Shown: piece after piece, positions 46,481-56,819 of the stretch
Layout: every line of letters begins with the position of its first letter
How positions within the stretch are numbered: the stretch's first letter is position 1
NCBI GenBank assembly: GCA_905116865.2
Contig: CAJHNH020000200.1
Coordinates: forward strand, 75,001-139,000
From: Candidula unifasciata
Taxonomy: Eukaryota > Mollusca > Gastropoda > Stylommatophora > Geomitridae
DNA: 64,000 bases
Reading direction: 5' to 3'
Notes under the pieces: generated by a model
The model's input: only the letters and a program-made list of their open reading frames with translations
The model's database searches: none
Told to the model about the DNA's origin: nothing
Program-made: the position numbers and the translations under genes

Positions 46481-46632
46481 TAATCCAGAATAGCAAAGAC
46501 CAAGATCTTAGTGGAGAGGAGAAGGGGAGAGAACTAATCTTGAAGAGCAAAGAACAAGATCTCATAGGAGAAAGGAGAGAGAGAGAGAGAGAAGGAGAGA
46601 GAGACTAATCCAGAGCAACAAAAAACCAAGAT
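45505..46632 (+). repeat. Composite array: 36-bp spacer alternating with variable (GA)n
   Basis: A spacer AACTGACTCAGAACCACAAA plus GATCAAGATCTGAGGA recurs at least ten times before the gap and three more diverged copies (ACTAATCCAGAATAGCAAAG) follow it. GA runs between spacers vary from 8 to about 55 bp. ORFs repeat LSLSLS and are spurious. Confidence 0.95.
46113..46430. other. Assembly gap (318 N)
   Basis: Unresolved bases inside the GA composite array; true length unknown. Confidence 1.
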
Positions 46633-47125
46633 CTGAGGGGAGTCCTAAACTCCTCTGTAGCTTGGCAAGGCACAATGATAACGAAGACGACAATAATGAT
46701 AAAGAGCCTACAGAACACACTGTTATCAGTTTACCTCCTTATTCACTCCCATACATCCACCCCTGCTCCACACAAAAGATATCCCCTTTGCACGCTGAAT
46801 CAAAAAGGAAAGAGATCTTTACCGAAGCGTCAAACAAAAGCCAAATGCCACAATGATCGAAAATGGGCAGCAGCCAGTGAGTGATGCTTAATCTGGGACT
46901 CAACGAGCAGACGTCACTCTGTCACCACTTCCAGAAATGGCGTCTTTCAGCTACAGGGAGGAAATACAGTCTACTGGAGAATTGGGTAAGTGTCAATCAC
47001 ACACCAGGTGCCAGGACGTCACACCAACAGCCAGTTGTGGAAGTGTTGGTGCTTGGGGTAGCCAGGAATGATGTCTGGATGAGAGGGCTCTAGGCCGGGA
47101 AGCACCAGATAATTGTGGAGTTGTA
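46633..47125. other. No gene seen
   Basis: A TTTCAG acceptor-like and GTAAGT donor-like pair at 46946-46990 bounds a short frame, but with no known motif I do not call an exon. Confidence 0.35.
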
Positions 47126-47129
47126 GAGA

Positions 47130-47335
47130 AAGTAGCTTAATAACTCTCTCAATATGATGATCGGAAGGTCATGGGTTCGAGTACAGACGGAACCAGACAT
47201 TTTTTTTTCAGGATTGATCTTTGCCCTCAAGTCGACCCAGCCTTGAGTGGGTACCAGATACAGTCTGAGAAGTAAAGGCGGTCGGCGTGATGCTGACCAT
47301 ATCACTCAGGCAATGCTGATTGGTCGATTAAAAAA
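47130..47335 (+). mobile_element. tRNA-derived SINE, family C
   Basis: B-box region GGTCATGGGTTCGAGTACAG, GTCGACCCAGCCTTGAGTGG, GTAAAGGCGGTCGGCGTGAT core, AATGCTGATTGGTCGATTAA end. The A-box end is weak. Confidence 0.85.
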
Positions 47336-47369
47336 AAAGACCTAATCAAATGTTGAATATGGAATTAGG

Positions 47370-47640
47370 AAATGATATCACAGCACTCGGGACACTCCCA
47401 TAAACGCTCTGTTCCTATCTTCAGCGCAGCAAGAGAAGAGTCCCATCAATCCCGATAGCACCAGTAACTGTCTGATTGTATATCCGTCTGGCCCTTCACC
47501 TGAGTGTTGAGCGTCTGCCAGATCCCCTGCTAACTCCTCGCAGCTTCATTCTCTCAGACCGTAATGATCTATCTGTGCCTCCACACTATTCACTCGCTTC
47601 CAAAGAGCAGATCTAGTACTATATTCCGTTGACGTAAGGG
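47370..47640 (-). repeat. Dispersed repeat G, copy 3
   Basis: CTTCAGCGCAGCAAGAGAAG, CACCAGTAACTGTCTGATTG and CTCAGACCGTAATGATCTAT align in order with 11280-11560 and 27800-28150. Confidence 0.55.
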
Positions 47641-48175
47641 AGGAATGGGACCGAAAGATTAGAGAAATGCGTAACCATAAAAAGGTAGGTAGGTAGGTAG
47701 GTAATTGTACCCCACCAGGACATCACACAAGCGATAAACACCCGGTGACACAAAGTGCCACCATGCGGATGAGGATCACCCGTGGTGAGGTCCCAGAAAC
47801 CCCTTTCAGCCGTTAGGCCTTATTTATGCCCCGGCTATATTCAGGGTCCCTGGCAGAAGCCAGAGTGGGGTTTCAAATAACAAAAAATTTAATCCCACAC
47901 GGGTACGACTTTCAATTAAAAAATAAAAAGGTGAAGTAATAAAAGGATTGTGAATCCCTTGGTATTGAAAGAGTCCAGATATAGAGGAACGGAGCTCGTA
48001 CTGTGTTCGGGCAGGAAAAAAATCAGCTGATACTGAATGGTCAGTAGATCACACTAATAATGTATGTCTTTAAATTAAATAAATAAATAAATAAAATAAA
48101 AACTGTACACACTTCTGATCAGAAAGTAGGTATAGCTCATTTTTGTTAAGAATGAAGAGATTATTTTCCTTGTAG
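47641..48175. other. No gene seen; short simple repeats
   Basis: (GTAG)5 at 47684-47703 and (AAAT)n at 48074-48098. Intervening sequence is unassigned. Confidence 0.4.
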
Positions 48176-48179
48176 TATG

Positions 48180-48418
48180 ATTGTTGGCTCTGTGGCTAAG
48201 TCGATGCGAACGCTTCGTAATGCCGGGATGCCGGGTTCGATCCCAGCTGCAGACCATACGCCTTGCGTTGATTCCGACAGGGGTATCAAGAAGCCGACCG
48301 ACCAGAAAACAATGGCAAACTACTGGACGTAAATTTGCCAAAAGAATCCACACAACAGCCAGGGGCTGCTGGAGTTGGTTCTGCAACGTCCTGTAAAGGA
48401 TACGCAACTAACCTTTTT
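48180..48418 (+). mobile_element. tRNA-derived SINE, family B
   Basis: Head GGCTCTGTGGCTAAGTCGAT, B box GGTTCGATCCC at about 48234, GCCTTGCGTTGATTCCGACA, end GTTCTGCAACGTCCTGTAAA. Very similar to 31570-31800. Confidence 0.93.
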
Positions 48419-48651
48419 AAGTATGTTTGTTTCCCTTGATAAATACATTTTATTTACCGGCCATATAAAATATTGGACATCGAAAGTGACCACTGAGAAG
48501 CAAAAATTTTAATATATTGTCACCACACTGCATTGTCATCCACAAAGCATGTGTATGGACAATTTCAGCATTATAGGTTATCGGGATATAGTTTAAAAAT
48601 CTAACGCAAAAGGCAAACGATACAAACATTTTCAAACATAATCAAAGCTTA

Positions 48652-48724
<73 letters not shown>

Positions 48725-48752
48725 AAAGAGAGAGAGAGAGAGAGAAAGGAAG
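48652..48752 (+). repeat. (GA)n microsatellite
   Basis: About 34 pure GA units, then GGGGAAAG and a shorter GA run. Confidence 0.97.
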
Positions 48753-49125
48753 GAAGAGAAAACGATCGTGTCATTGTTGTTCAATTTACCACCAACTTCG
48801 TTGCACTAATTGTTCACTTAAGTTGGAATTTCTCTCACCACTGCTTAAAAAGAGCAACAAGTGTATCACAGACGGCTTTATATTGGATGTTTGTCTTATT
48901 ACCCATAAGCTGATGTAGAATATAAATATCTTGAACAAAAACAAATATAGTAACAATGAGTGCCTGGAAAAAAGTGGCGGGCAGGGAATAAATAGAAGAA
49001 GAACTTATACGTCTATGTAAGGAAGACAAATATTCTTCTTTAGTCAAAACTTTCCCTTTGTGGGTTCCAGAGCTCCACCAGTTCTGAGAAAACAGAATCT
49101 ACCCATTGCCCTTTCTAACAGGCAT

Positions 49126-49151
49126 GTTGTGTGGGGGGGGGGGGGGGGGGG
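49126..49151 (+). repeat. Poly(G) tract
   Basis: TGTGTGG followed by G21. Confidence 0.9.
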
Positions 49152-49336
49152 CTAATTAGTGGTATCTCCCTCAGGGTCAGAGTCTGCCTGAGAGGCGGGG
49201 AATCTAAAGTCTGCATGTAGATAGGTCAGATCTTTAATAAAACAGATGTGCACTTGAAACTCCAGTTATTGATCAAGGCCGAAGTCCATGATTACCAAGA
49301 GTTTCTATCGGAGTTTACAACATGTGAACACAAAGA

Positions 49337-49432
49337 AAAAAAGAAGAAGGAGGAAAAGAAGAAGAAGAAGAAGAAGAAGAAGAAGAAGAAGAAGAAGAAG
49401 AAGAAGAGAAGAAGAAGAAGAAGAAGAAGAAA
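49337..49432 (+). repeat. (GAA)n microsatellite
   Basis: GAA/GGA mixture, mostly pure from 49361 to 49432. Confidence 0.95.
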
Positions 49433-49825
49433 AATGACGCGGGGAGCTAGGAGAGGAAATATTGAAGAAAAAAAAAGAAGAGGAAGAATGAGGTCAAGAA
49501 GGAAAAGAAAACACAATAGACGTAACAAAAGCAACTAGATGTTCTATTATATACTATGTATTATTATTATTTTTTAAGAAATTAAAAAAAAAAAAAAGCA
49601 CAATCTTACTATAAAACATTTTTGAAACTAAATGACCTAAAAAAAACCCAAACAAACTAACAATGAAGCAATCAAAGAGCAATATTTTCAATTCTGAGAA
49701 ACGAGGAAGAAATTTCTAGCACCCTTGGTGGCTGCAGAAATCAAAAGACTGCAGAAACGAGGACAATGCTGGGTTAAGTAGAACAAAGAAACAGTGTCTA
49801 TAGCTAGTCTGATTGATAAACAATC

Positions 49826-50522
49826 GTATGTTTATTACGACTCATTCTACTGTCAGCTGTTTATTACGACTCATTCTAGTGTAAGCTGTTTGTTACGTCT
49901 CATTCTAGTGTAAGCTGTTTGTTACGTCTCATTCTAGTGTAAGCTGTTTGTTACGTCTCATTCTAGTGTAAGCTGTTTGTTACGTCTCATTCTAGTGTAA
50001 GCTGTTTGTTACGTCTCATTCTAGTGTAAGCTGTTTGTTACGTCTCATTCTAGTGTAAGCTGTTTGTTACGTCCCATTCTAGTGTAAGCTGTTTGTTAGT
50101 CTCATTCTACTGTAAGCTGTTTGTTACGACTCATTCTACTATAAGCTGTTTGTTATGACTCATTCTACTGTGAGCTGTTTGCTACGACTCATTCTACTGT
50201 AAGCTGTTTGTTACGACTCATTCTACTGTAAGCTGTTTGTTACGATTCATTCTACTGTAAGCTGTTTGTTACAACTCATTCTACTGTAAGCTGTTTGCTA
50301 CGACTCATTCTACTGTAAGCTGTTTGTTACAACTCATTCTACTGTAAGCTGTTTGCTACGACTCATTCTACTGTAAGCTGTTTGCTACGACTCATTCTAC
50401 TGTAAGCTGTTTGTTACAACTCATTCTACTGTAAGCTGTTTGTTACGACTCATTCTACTGTAAGCTGTTTGTTACGACTCCTTCTACTGGAAGCTGTTTG
50501 TTACGACTCATTCGACTGTATA
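49826..50522 (+). repeat. 29-bp satellite, about 24 units in two homogenised blocks
   Basis: Unit TTACGACTCATTCTACTGTA plus AGCTGTTTG. Units at 49885-50090 carry ACGTCTCATTCTAGTG; those from about 50098 on carry ACGACTCATTCTACTG. There are no unique spacers. Confidence 0.96.
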
Positions 50523-50524
50523 AA

Positions 50525-51000
50525 TAGTTAATGAATATCGGGGTAATAATGTGAATAATTCAGAGGATAAAAAGTATTTATCTAGTATTTATAATGCCAG
50601 TTGGCTAAAGATAAGACCTTGAAGTGAACTTCATAATCAAGTTTCCTCGGATACATTTCTAGGATTGGGGTGCTCTCCATCTGAATCCGGTACCACTATT
50701 TTGATACTAACTGATGTTGTATGATGATTTATACTTATAATCCTAGACAAGACAATGACGTCTAATATCGAGTTAGTTTAGAGTTCTGTGATCAAAACAT
50801 AATCTGAAGCGCTTTACGGCTGAAATATAGTGACGTTTAGCCACCGTCAAGATGCCGCACGAAGTCACACGCTTAGTAAATCGATACACACACATGAACG
50901 CTATTATTTCAGACAGGACAACAGGGACTGCCTAATACTGGACCCCAATTGTCAGGGATCGAGATACGGGTGGTAAGGTCAGAGTACGTGTCATATAACG
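50525..51000. other. No feature assigned
   Basis: No repeat match and no coding block recognised. Confidence 0.4.
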
Positions 51001-51002
51001 GT

Positions 51003-51224
51003 AATTCGCACGGCTCTCTAGCGTAGCTGGTTAAACCTGACATCACGGTGAGCGGGTGACAAACTCCTAATGGTCCGGGTTCACTCCCGGGGGTGGGCAG
51101 AAAAACCACATTTATCCCAGATTTAAGGTACCTATCATGGAATCAAGGTTGAAGGGTTGCGATTTCCATAGTACTGAGCCATGGACTCTGAATTAAAAAA
51201 ATAAATAAATAAATAAATAACGGT
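51003..51224 (+). mobile_element. tRNA-derived SINE, family D
   Basis: A box TAGCGTAGCTGG at 51021-51032 and B box GGTTCACTCCC at about 51079, 47 bp apart, fit an intact tRNA-like promoter. Body TCCCAGATTTAAGGTACCTA, GAAGGGTTGCGATTTCCATA, end with (AAAT)n. Confidence 0.93.
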
Positions 51225-51261
51225 AATTAAATTTGCGCTGACATACGTGCTCAGTTGTAAT

Positions 51262-51376
<115 letters not shown>

Positions 51377-51454
51377 GACTTCTGTTCCTTTCGCATTGTT
51401 ATTTTTTCCACAGCCATTTTAACTCCTTGTGTCGCGTTGTGTTACGTACTTTAG

Positions 51455-52280
51455 ACCACGCTGGGCAACCATTTTTTTAGGGGGGGGGGGGGGGGGGCTT
51501 GCGAGCCAAATTTTGAATTATCAACCTGGTCGACGGCCAAATTTAGAATTATTAACTTGGTCGCCGGCCAAATTTAGAATTATCAACCTGGTCGACGGCC
51601 AAATTTAGAATTATCAACCTGCTCGACGGCCAAATTTAGAATTATCAACCTGGTCGACGGCCAAATTTAGAATTATCAACCTGGTCGACGGCCAAATTTA
51701 GAATTATCAACCTGGTCGACGGCCAAATTTAGAATTATCAACCTGGTCGCCGGCTACAGAGAAAATAAAATCCTTAATATACATAACAAACCCGATTTCC
51801 TCGTAAAAATTTTTGTGGGATTATCTGACATATTCTGTAACCAATTTCGGTTTTTCCTGACTATGAAATTTTGTTATTAATTTTTGGTCAATGATTACCA
51901 ACTCTGAATGCCTTCATTGTGTGCCACATGAAGCGTGGATGGGTTGCTGTATGCGTGTTTGACATGCAATCTATGTACTAATTATATCCGTCTACCACGA
52001 TCCCGCCCTCAGACAAACCGATGTCAAGAACGGTGATGCACTCTTCTGAACTACTATAAACACGCCGACCTCAGAAAAAAGAATGAAGGTCAGCATATCT
52101 TTTATTGTCAAAGTCTGCCGACGCACTTTATCTCCAAATGTCTAAGCTTGTCCATAACACGTAGGATCAAAGATTTAGCGACATACGTATCTGATTATTA
52201 TAGGTTAGGTTATCACTTGATTGGAAAAGGAAGGGGGGGGGGGGGGGGGGGGGGGGGGGTGATATTTGGATTTGTGTTTC
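51455..52280 (+). mobile_element. DNA transposon-like repeat, copy 2, with internal array
   Basis: CTGGGCAACC, the TTTAGAATTATxAACxTGGTCG unit, GATTTCCTCGTAAAAATTTT, a G tract at 52226-52259 and GATATTTGGATTTGTGTTTC match 18800-19130 in order. G18 at 51480-51497. Confidence 0.55.
51506..51762 (+). repeat. 31-bp tandem array, eight units
   Basis: Unit GAATTATCAACCTGGTCGAC plus GGCCAAATTTA; second unit has TTAACTTGGTCGCC. The same segment occurs once at 18845-18880. Confidence 0.95.
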
Positions 52281-52324
52281 TTACTCTAAACGAGGAGTTC
52301 TTGCAGGAGTATATTTTAGAGCTC

Positions 52325-52415
52325 TTGGTGGCATGCTAAGCAATTTTATATGGCACACAAAACCTAGTCACAATTATAACCCAAAGCTCTCCCTTCAGAG
52401 TATGCTGGTTGAACG
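52325..52415 (-). repeat. Dispersed repeat E, inverted partial copy
   Basis: Reverse complement of 9871-9955 (AACCAGCATACTCTGAAGG, GTTATAATTGTGACTAGGTT, TAAAATTGCTTAGCATGC). Confidence 0.7.
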
Positions 52416-52654
52416 TGACAATTGTGAGTGTGTGTGTGTGTGTGTGTGGAGCAAAGCAAAGGAACGCAAACATAGCTTCGCGGGCCAATAACATTTGCAC
52501 TGTAGGTCCGTTCTACCTACAGTCTGCATACCCCCTGATTTAGACAGAGCTATTACCAGGCATCCGCGGGCCAGATTGTGCCCGCAGCCCGTCGGTTGAA
52601 TACAACTGCTTTAGGGGATACTGCGTGGAAGTGAGAACTGCCCAAGTTCGGCAA

Positions 52655-52892
<238 letters not shown>

Positions 52893-52894
52893 GG

Positions 52895-53755
52895 GAAGAA
52901 GACGGGAAAAGGAAAATGAGTTCGAGAAAGACGAGAAAACACATGATAGCTGAAAAAAAGGAGGTGGGGATGGGCGGCAACTGAATCTTTAGAAAAATTT
53001 AATTTTAAAAAGACAGAAATGTGACAACACACCTAAGATGAATCCCAGGATTAAAAATAAAAAATAAACAAAACAAATATTGAAGCAATCATACAGGATT
53101 ATTTAAGTTTAAACGCGCACACAACAACACTGGAACAACAACTAAATCACACAACAAAAGTGCAGAAAAGACGGCAAAGAAGGGCCAAGTCGACCAAAGA
53201 AACAGTGTCTACAACTAGTCTGATTAATCATACGCCCATGTATTAGGATTTATTCTGCTGTAACTGTATTGACTGAATGTTGAGTAATAAGATGGCTAGT
53301 TCAGACAGAGGATGAAAGTAGGTTTCTATGTTTTTATATTACAAGTTGTTTGATGGTAAGACTAGAAAGGGAATCTTTTCTGATTATGTTTTCTAGGATT
53401 TTTAACCATCAGTCCCCTTTTCTAAACATCACATAATAAAATGTGATGTCTTAGGATGTACTTTTAGGTTGGATCAATGTTTCTGCTTCTCTTTTAATTC
53501 AACTGTATTATCATCATCATCATCTTCTTCTTTTTCTTCTTCTACCTTCACCCTTAAAATAGGTTTTGATATGCTGTGTTCTAACTTAATGCTAGGCTGC
53601 GATATCTGCGCTATTTGGCCTAAGACATGTAGTATAGCAAATCTCTAAATAGTCGCATATGAAGAAGTGTCCTAGTCATTAGGTGCATGACAAGTGACAT
53701 CTGGTCCAAATGAAAATTGGAGAAATGGTTCGTGTACGCATTGCTGGTTGGTAGG
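52895..53755. other. No gene seen
   Basis: Short ATC/TTC run at 53508-53545. Nothing else supported. Confidence 0.4.
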
Positions 53756-53759
53756 TGCT

Positions 53760-53900
53760 TTGCTTAAGGCTATAACTGTGACTAGATTATGTGCGATTAA
53801 ATAAAATGGCTGTTAGAATTGCGCGATATCATAAACCCTGAAAAGGACTCCTGCGGTGTTAATGCGACCACAGAAGACAGACCAAAATACTGTCGCGATT
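53760..53900 (+). repeat. Dispersed repeat E, copy 2
   Basis: GCTATAACTGTGACTAGATT, TAAAATGGCT, CCTGAAAAGGACTCCTGCG and CCAAAATACTGTC match 9890-10020. A degraded minus-strand family C piece follows at 53935-54010. Confidence 0.6.
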
Positions 53901-54063
53901 GGTGGCGTTGTTTGGAGAGACTCATATTTATATAGGCCAGCTGGCATTCAATGGCTTATGTAGTCAATATCATCACCGGACGGTTTTAGCTGCTATAATA
54001 TACCCTTCTAGCTCATCTTTATGACATACCATAATACCCACGCCAGGTCAATTGTAAGAACCC

Positions 54064-54064
54064 A

Positions 54065-54095
<31 letters not shown>

Positions 54096-54110
54096 CCCCC
54101 CCCCCCCCCC
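54064..54110 (+). repeat. Poly(C) tract
   Basis: About 46 C with a single T, strand-asymmetric and capable of G-quadruplex or i-motif structure. Confidence 0.95.
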
Positions 54111-54249
54111 GATGCACGAGTTAAGCTAAGACCTCTAGCCGGCAGTACATTGAGAAAAACAGGAATCCCATGTTATGGTTGCCACTGTCACGCCTTTTTA
54201 TGAGATATTGTCATTCTGTGTCTTAGGAAGTTATAAGTTATGAGTTGAA

Positions 54250-54520
54250 TGATCTTCACAGCACTCTGGACACACCCACAGTGCTCAGACTCCCCCCTTC
54301 AACATATTCATCAGCGTCGGACGTTCAATATTGCCAGTTCTATGCTGATTGACACAACTTCGTGTGCGTCCGGTGTGCTTCTCATGCTTGGCAGTGTAAC
54401 TCTTTACTCCATATTGTCGCATTTTTAACAGTGATGTGGACACGTTGCTTCCAGAATCGTCCGAACGTCCTTTCTCTCTAAGGGCACTGACAATATCTGC
54501 GTGGTCCATAGGCCGGCGAT
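54250..54520 (-). repeat. Dispersed repeat G, copy 4
   Basis: CACAGCACTCTGGACACACC and the later GCAGTGTAACTC, ATAxTGTCGCATTTTT order fits the other copies loosely. Minus frame includes MDHADIVSALREKGRSDD, comparable to NKADVVKVLWEQATES in copy 2. Confidence 0.45.
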
Positions 54521-54524
54521 CTGT

Positions 54525-55225
54525 AATTAGTGCGAAACCTGCCAGACTATCAGCCCTTTGATTGCCAACAACAGCTTAGACTTTAGTGAGTTGCGGAATT
54601 TTTTTTATTGTATGCCGGATAGGCCATTAAAAAATCACCACACCTCTCTGCACATTGAACTTATTTTCAGACAATCTCCAAGCGCGTGTCAGATACTGTA
54701 TAGTCTATTTTTTTTAAGGGTTGTACAATTTAAATTAGTAGTCAAACAAAGATTAGATTCTCCGCTTGAAGAAAACAGCAGCAGCTGGGCATTTGCAAAT
54801 TATAAAATCACATCGGCATGGGACATGTAAGGCCACATGCACAAATTCGTGTTGATCCATTCAGGAATTTTGGAGACAGTTGTGAAATTGTGAGGGTGTG
54901 GCGTTTGAAACGCACTATTTCAAGAACCTCCTCTCAATAACACAAAGCCAGGGCAGTGCTGTAGAAAACCTCTGCGTTAATCATGCAGTTCTATCCATCG
55001 CTTGGTCTACTTTGTTTTAATCCACAGGAAAAGTAACACTAATACGTTTGGAACAAAAGTTCAAACTCTGTGCAGTTAACCTCTCCATACTTAAACTTCC
55101 CAGACGCTCACTTGTCGGCCCAAATTCAAGAGTTAAAATCTGCATTTGGGGAAATTCCTTTCTTCTCTAAAATTGGCCTTATTTTTTTAGGTTAAAACCA
55201 ACCTAAAACGAACAGCACTACTGCC
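54525..55225. other. No feature assigned
   Basis: No repeat match and no coding block recognised; the 90-codon frame at 54558-54830 has no domain. Confidence 0.4.
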
Positions 55226-55227
55226 CT

Positions 55228-55384
55228 AGAGCAAGAGGCAGACCGTGAGTACGATGGATAGACAATATATCAGAGATCCTGAGGCAATACGGACTAACAA
55301 CAACACGTGCAACACACCTGGCCCAGGATAGAAAACTGCAACTTCCCACTACGCTGTGAGGCAATTGTGGACAAGACAAGACAA
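55228..55384 (+). pseudogene. RTE-like LINE C-terminal fragment
   Basis: The frame reads RARGRP, a stop, then VRWIDNISEILRQYGLTTTR and ATHLAQDRKLQLPTTL before a stop. This is the GRP...W-DNI...AQDR end of LINE reverse transcriptases. It is followed by GACAAGACAAGACAAG and a family C SINE scrap (55410-55480). Confidence 0.75.
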
Positions 55385-55499
55385 GACAAGACCAACCTAA
55401 AATGAGTATTAAAAAAGTCCTCGAAAGTAAAGGCGGCTGACATGATTTTGACTACATCGCCTATTAAGTTTCCATTTGCTTATTAAAAAAAAAAAATAA

Positions 55500-55995
55500 A
55501 AAAAAATTGCACTATATTTAAATAATGCGGATACAAACAATACATTGCACAATGTACTGCCAGGCATATTTTGCTGTATCTCATCAGGTGCATTACTACA
55601 GAGTTACATCAACATAAAATAAAGCACAAAACTGAATAATTTCAACTGAAATGCGAATAGTTTTTTCCGATACATTTTGTGTGTTTAATGGCCGCCGGAA
55701 GCTCACTGTAGTCACATGACTTACCAGGGTAACTTCAAATATACGATAAATTCCGTCTGCTTACAAAGGAGGGGGTTGTTGCTTTGGATTGTTAAAGCTT
55801 CGGCGATTCTCAACCGTCTCCTGTTCGGAGTGTGGTAAACCACACGGAAAGCACTGTTTGTGTCAAATACGTGTCCGGAATTAAGTAGATGACGTCCTAT
55901 GGAAGAAGCGGGTTGTTTCCTCTTGACTGGTCTCGACACCCTAGAAGAATCTCTGAACTGTGTATGTAGCCATTTAGGTATGTGCCCTGTCACTC
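55500..55995 (-). mobile_element. Penelope-like element, 3' part
   Basis: Minus strand. The coding part (about 55720-55993) is followed by a non-coding tail to 55500 containing GCACCTGATGAGATACAGCA. A diverged copy of the tail is at 21340-21505. Confidence 0.75.
55721..55993 (-). pseudogene. C-terminal GIY-YIG-type domain of a Penelope-like element
   Basis: The frame includes SSIGRHLLNSGHVFDTNSAF, RVVYHTPNRRRLRIAEALTI and ends CKQTEFIVYLKLPW. Penelope-like retroelements of molluscs and other animals end with this xHLLxxGHxxDxxxAFxVxY ... RxxEAxxI ... LPW pattern in the endonuclease region. The GIY-YIG core itself and the reverse transcriptase are not present upstream, where SINE H lies instead. 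Confidence 0.75.
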
Positions 55996-56004
55996 TATTT
56001 CTAG

Positions 56005-56255
56005 GGGTGTCTAGTTGACCATGTTCTTAGTGCACTTGTATTCATGGCGAGGCGCATACGCCGTCTGAAGGTTACAGGTTCTATTCCCAACACGGTAACT
56101 ATAGCTTTCGATTTTTATGTTGTCTAATGTGTTCTTCGAACTTTTTACATCTTTCCATGAGTGCCGATCAATACACTTTCTGTTACATGATAAGGTTATA
56201 ATATTTAACGTCCCCAAAGGTTCCCTCATCTGTTTATTTATAGAACTCTATTTCC
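56005..56255 (+). mobile_element. tRNA-derived SINE, family H
   Basis: GTCTAGTTGACCATGTTCTT, CTTGTATTCATGGCGAGGCG, B-box CAGGTTCTATTCCC near 56076, GGTAACTATAGCTTTCGATT, then AATATTTAACGTCCCCAAAG and CTGTTTATTTATAG. Collinear, unlike the copy at 44868. Confidence 0.75.
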
Positions 56256-56539
56256 AAGCTGTCTCTCCGTTCGACGAGCTGTTTAATAGGTGGGGTTGGG
56301 ATAGCAGTGGTCTTAAACCTCACTACTGGAACAGCCGCAAAGAATGTTTGGCCAACTGCTGTTTTCAGTCGGTCCTGCAGACGCTGCATGACGTCATCAC
56401 CTAGCTAAGTAAGTTGGATATATACTCGTAGTTTGGATACTGTAATTTCGTTCAGGTTGGGTTGGGTGGGGTGCAATGACGTTTGATGAAACCTATGGGG
56501 TACCTATTGAGTAGTAAAGTTGAAATGAGCACTATATAC

Positions 56540-56818
56540 CCGAGCGGTGGCCGAGGCTTAGGCGTTGCGAGTCCGACACGTAATCCCAACGTCCCGCGAT
56601 CGAAACCCACTGCTGGCTGCGTGGATTTGTATCATGGTATGGGGCGTCGCAGGTCGACCCAGCCCAAAATGGGTACCAGAGTGTATGTCCTGGGAAAGTA
56701 AAGACAGCCGGCGTAATGCTGACCACATTACCCATCTAGTGCCGATTGGTTTATAAAAATACGGGTGCTCTTCCCATATGACCGATGCGCCTAAAGGCGT
56801 GAAAATCGATCTTTAATT
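56540..56818 (+). mobile_element. tRNA-derived SINE, family C with a different head
   Basis: Head CCCGAGCGGTGGCCGAGGCT, GCGTTGCGAGTCCGACACGT, B-box CGATCGAAACCC; body GTCGACCCAGCCCAAAATGG, core GCCGGCGTAATGCTGACCAC, TGCCGATTGGTTTATAAAAA and tail hairpin GCGCCTAAAGGCGTGAAA. The minus-strand copy at 22530 has a related head. Confidence 0.92.
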
Positions 56819-56819
56819 A

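Noticed and set aside
45505..46632. Possible CRISPR-like repeat-spacer structure
   Set aside because: The variable part is only (GA)n, so it is a composite microsatellite.
46946..46990. Small plus-strand exon between TTTCAG and GTAAGT
   Set aside because: Splice-like sites occur by chance at this frequency and the peptide shows no known motif.
49826..50522. Possible CRISPR array (29-bp repeats)
   Set aside because: Units are directly adjacent without unique spacers, there are no cas genes and the sequence is eukaryotic.
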